Origin: Xenococcus sp. MO_188.B8
GTDB taxonomy: Bacteria; Cyanobacteriota; Cyanobacteriia; Cyanobacteriales; Xenococcaceae
DNA: 43,199 nucleotides
Reading direction: 5' to 3'
Assembly: GCA_030065615.1 (NCBI GenBank)
Contig: JASJDR010000061.1
Span: forward strand, 1-43,199
Position 1 is the stretch's first letter. The number at the start of each line of letters is the position of its first letter. This document shows, one piece after another, positions 40,885 through 43,199 of this stretch. The notes below the pieces were generated by a model. It had not been told where the DNA came from and ran no database searches. It saw only the letters and a list, made by a program, of their open reading frames with translations. Made by a program: the position numbers and the translations under genes.

Positions 40885-41688
40885 CTATTCTGACTCTTCA
40901 ATACCCTGGAGTTGAGAAATTCCTTCACTTTTAATTATTTCAGCGAAACTTTCAGCCATCGTTTCGAGCAGGTCATATTGACTAAAGCTTTCATTGCCCG
41001 CAAAATGCTGAGATGCTTCGATGTTTCTTAGGGTTAACGCCATTTGTAACCCACTCCAGCCCAGCTCATTGTCTCGATAAAAATCCAAGGGAATTTCTTC
41101 AATTTCGGGAGTCTTTTCTTTGAATTGAGTTTCTAGATACTCAAACCGAGCCTGCTTAATCTCTTCTTGAGTTTTCTGGGATTCTGAAATTTCTTGCACC
41201 TCTTCGATTAACTTAAGCGGTTCGGGGATATTAACTTCATCCTCGTCAAAGAAATGGTCATAAGGAGGTTCTAATAATTGCTCGAAGTTAGGCTCTTCCG
41301 CAGCAAAGAATCTATTGACCACCCTTAGTTTAGTAGCATGAGCCACTCTAGGGTTGATGCGCTTTTCAAAAAATTCGATAGCTTTAAGAGCTCTGTCAAA
41401 GGAGCGAACTTCTAACAATAATTCCTGGTCTCCCCTCCAGTAGAAATCGCCCATAACAATTGGCTTGACTTCTTTAGAAATTTTGGAATAGGGCACTTCA
41501 AATCTTAGTTTTTTGGCTTCATGTTCATAAAGCCAACGCCAACGCTTGAGGGCTTGTTCAAAATAGACGCAGCGTAGTTTTTTAAAGACCCCTAACACCG
41601 TCTTGGGCTTGACAACTTGATAGTAAATCCTGACGGGTTGATTTGGCTCTCCCGTATGGGTGGTGATCAAGGTCTTTTCTTCTTTCAT
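40885..41688 (-). CDS. Conserved cyanobacterial-type hypothetical protein (267 aa)
   Basis: Soluble, strongly acidic C-terminal half. The N-terminal part (ITTHTGEPNQPVRIYYQVVK; YSKISKEVKPIVMGDFYWRG; LLLEVRSFDRALKAIEFFEK) looks like a compact alpha/beta domain. From about 150 on it is rich in Glu and probably helical (EEVQEISESQKTQEEIKQAR), ending in another helical stretch. No catalytic motif recognised. It may belong to a cyanobacteria-restricted family; I cannot name it. Single gene; start ATG 41688. Confidence 0.7.
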   Translation of the reverse strand: MKEEKTLITTHTGEPNQPVRIYYQVVKPKTVLGVFKKLRCVYFEQALKRWRWLYEHEAKKLRFEVPYSKISKEVKPIVMGDFYWRGDQELLLEVRSFDRALKAIEFFEKRINPRVAHATKLRVVNRFFAAEEPNFEQLLEPPYDHFFDEDEVNIPEPLKLIEEVQEISESQKTQEEIKQARFEYLETQFKEKTPEIEEIPLDFYRDNELGWSGLQMALTLRNIEASQHFAGNESFSQYDLLETMAESFAEIIKSEGISQLQGIEESE

Positions 41689-41865
41689 CGCTTGATTTGA
41701 TTTAATAAATTACGCGCTTGGCTGAAACTAATTCACCGCAATTGTCTCAAAGATCATCATACTCCAAAACCCTAAAAGTGCGATCGCAATTTTGACTACA
41801 GGCGATCGCCATAATCATGCCAGATTAGATTAGTCTTGGCAACCAGAATAATTGTCTATCCTTTA

Positions 41866-42306
41866 CTATTGAGCCGATACAAGATAATAGATAAGTAAGC
41901 ATTTCTCAAATATATTAAAAAGCTGTACCAGAAATAGAATGGAAAAAGCTATCAGACTATTTAAATAGCCTAATAATCTTATTTCTATGACACTGCATCG
42001 AGCCATGAAAAATCTTGCAGTCATTATAAGGTAGAAACCAAGGTATCTCACAAAAAAATTTTGCTTGGTGGTTCTTTCCCTACTCAAAGGAAAATTAATC
42101 TGACCCCTTAGTTTTGGAATAATCAGTGAAAAATAAAGCTGAGTAGTAGAAGTTCCCGCAAAAATGAAAATTATAGTAGCTAATATGAACTTCCAAGCAT
42201 TAGAAATCGAATCCAACCTGACAATATCAATAAAAGTAACAGACAGTGCCGTTAGGGTCATTGAAACAATAATCGCACTTGGTTCAGTATTAGGAGATCT
42301 ATTCAC
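41866..42306 (-). CDS. Four-helix membrane protein, hypothetical (146 aa)
   Basis: Helices at about 10-30, 37-60, 84-104 and 110-140; the loop between helices 2 and 3 is basic (PKLRGQINFPLSRERTTKQN), suggesting it faces the cytoplasm. No family or charged membrane residue that hints at transport. Start ATG 42306. Codon use is like neighbouring genes. Function unknown. Confidence 0.6.
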   Translation of the reverse strand: MNRSPNTEPSAIIVSMTLTALSVTFIDIVRLDSISNAWKFILATIIFIFAGTSTTQLYFSLIIPKLRGQINFPLSRERTTKQNFFVRYLGFYLIMTARFFMARCSVIEIRLLGYLNSLIAFSILFLVQLFNIFEKCLLIYYLVSAQ

Positions 42307-42650
42307 GAATCTTTGAAGAATGATTTATGCAACTTAAGATAATACTATTAACTGCATGAGGGAACATTGCCAAGTCGCTCTTTTTTCTTAATATTACCGA
42401 ATAGCGATTGCTCTAAGGGAAAACGATATCGCTACACCTTCATCCCCAAAACTTCCCAAATCCGACTCACAGAAACATTCTTCTGACTAGACTACTGGCA
42501 AAAATTAAGAATGAAGAGAAAAAAAGGTCACACCTTGGTAGATTGAGAGAATAAATTTCAACTCTTGTCCATCGGTGCAACCTCGTGCTTAAGTCCATTA
42601 TCTAACCTTCATCCGAATTGCTCAACTTTCTAGGAAACTTAAAAGTCAAT
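42307..42650. other. Intergenic, nothing recognised
   Basis: 344 bp of AT-rich sequence upstream of the four-helix protein gene and downstream of the cyanophycinase-type gene. I see no gene, RNA or strong hairpin. Confidence 0.5.
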
Positions 42651-43199
42651 CTAATAACTAATTCGTTCTTGTCGAAAACCAGAGTACCCACCTGTGGTAA
42701 ACCAATATTCCCAAGTTCCCCCTTCAGCAGTTAACCAATTGTTGAGGTCAAATGAGCCACTTCCTGACGGGGTACCTTGAATTCGATAAACTTTCACCGC
42801 CCGTCCATGATTATCCCAAATTAAAGGTAATCCTGGTTCTATTTGTTCTGGTGCTGCACCATTAGTTTGCAAAAAGTAGGCATCTTGTCCCTGCTCTGTA
42901 CCGTTGCCAAAAACCTGAGCGATGCCATTTTCATCAATAGCGACAAATGCCCCTTCTTCTAAACCAATACCATATGGCTGATGTTCATCCAGCATAATTC
43001 GAGCCATTAAGCCGAAAAGTCTCCCATATCTTGTATCAGGATGTCTGTCATTACGCCTATCTAAGTGGGTGTCAGTAATGACATGTTTTAGAAAGGGAAC
43101 TTGGAGAAAATTGCTACGATAAATATCCTGAGTATTTTCATGAAAAGGATTATTTAAAATTTCTGAACTCAGCAATCCTTGTCTAGCAGGAGCATAATA
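42651..43199 (-). CDS. Cyanophycinase-type peptidase (S51 family), C-terminal part, runs off the window
   Basis: The frame is open to the window end (183 codons seen), so the N-terminal half with the catalytic serine is outside; the internal ATG at 43175 is not the true start. What is visible fits peptidase S51: FLKHVITDTHLDRRNDRHPD, YGRLFGLMARIM, and PYGIGLEEGAFVAIDENGIA with the conserved E-E-G. Family members cut cyanophycin to beta-Asp-Arg dipeptides; the long Gly/Trp-rich tail (SGSGSFDLNNWLTAEGGTWE) suggests an exported or divergent cyanophycinase-like enzyme rather than the standard cytoplasmic CphB. Confidence 0.8.
   Translation of the reverse strand, partial: YYAPARQGLLSSEILNNPFHENTQDIYRSNFLQVPFLKHVITDTHLDRRNDRHPDTRYGRLFGLMARIMLDEHQPYGIGLEEGAFVAIDENGIAQVFGNGTEQGQDAYFLQTNGAAPEQIEPGLPLIWDNHGRAVKVYRIQGTPSGSGSFDLNNWLTAEGGTWEYWFTTGGYSGFRQERISY

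Overview
The window looks like a cyanobacterial chromosome segment. It is AT-rich and dotted with the cyanobacterial octamer GCGATCGC. It carries typical cyanobacterial genes: cytochrome cM, a glycine-tailed RRM protein, a cyanophycinase-type peptidase, a BolA/CGFS-glutaredoxin pair and cyanobacterial DnaA. The many short palindromic repeats suggest a repeat-rich unicellular or pleurocapsalean-type genome, but I cannot name a species.

Layout. 1-6.6 kb is housekeeping: a polyprenyl-phosphate-type glycosyltransferase, a small basic protein hidden in an alternative frame, RRM protein, LarE-like sulfur transferase, CytM, tRNA-Gln(TTG), DnaA (its last residues encoded by a palindromic repeat), a universal stress protein and pterin carbinolamine dehydratase. 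6.9-13.7 kb is accessory and decaying: an SH3b protein, secreted small proteins, an SDR pseudogene split by a MITE, gene remnants, repeat clusters and two very small peptide genes. 13.9-22.4 kb is transport and envelope: MscS channel, solute-binding lipoprotein with a tandem operator-like repeat, TPR/beta-barrel protein, a secreted protein with a nucleotidyltransferase-like motif, and a dicarboxylate symporter fused to a periplasmic binding domain. 22.4-29.4 kb holds an RTX remnant, a 923-residue VWA/RTX protein, a frameshifted NarL-type regulator and a secreted adenosine deaminase. 29.4-36 kb holds a broken gene, a two-helix membrane protein, a 1000-residue TPR protein and an NHLM-type HlyD secretion protein. 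36-43.2 kb holds a PLD lipoprotein with an EF-hand loop (flanked by two copies of one MITE), BolA-Grx, persulfide dioxygenase with an in-frame repeat insertion, two hypotheticals and a partial cyanophycinase.

The most unusual signal is a noncoding element seen four times (about 11.28-11.43, 13.5-13.66, 29.96-30.12 and 34.18-34.33 kb). In three copies two conserved blocks lie 83-87 bp apart; the fourth keeps one block well. Copies 1, 2 and 4 precede a very small acidic or leader-like peptide gene (copy 2's is apparently broken). Copies 2 and 3 also sit upstream, on their other side, of the membrane/TPR genes and of the NHLM HlyD gene. I infer a dispersed regulon linking small, possibly RiPP-like, peptides to an NHLM-type export protein. 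The peptides' nature and the regulon are inference.
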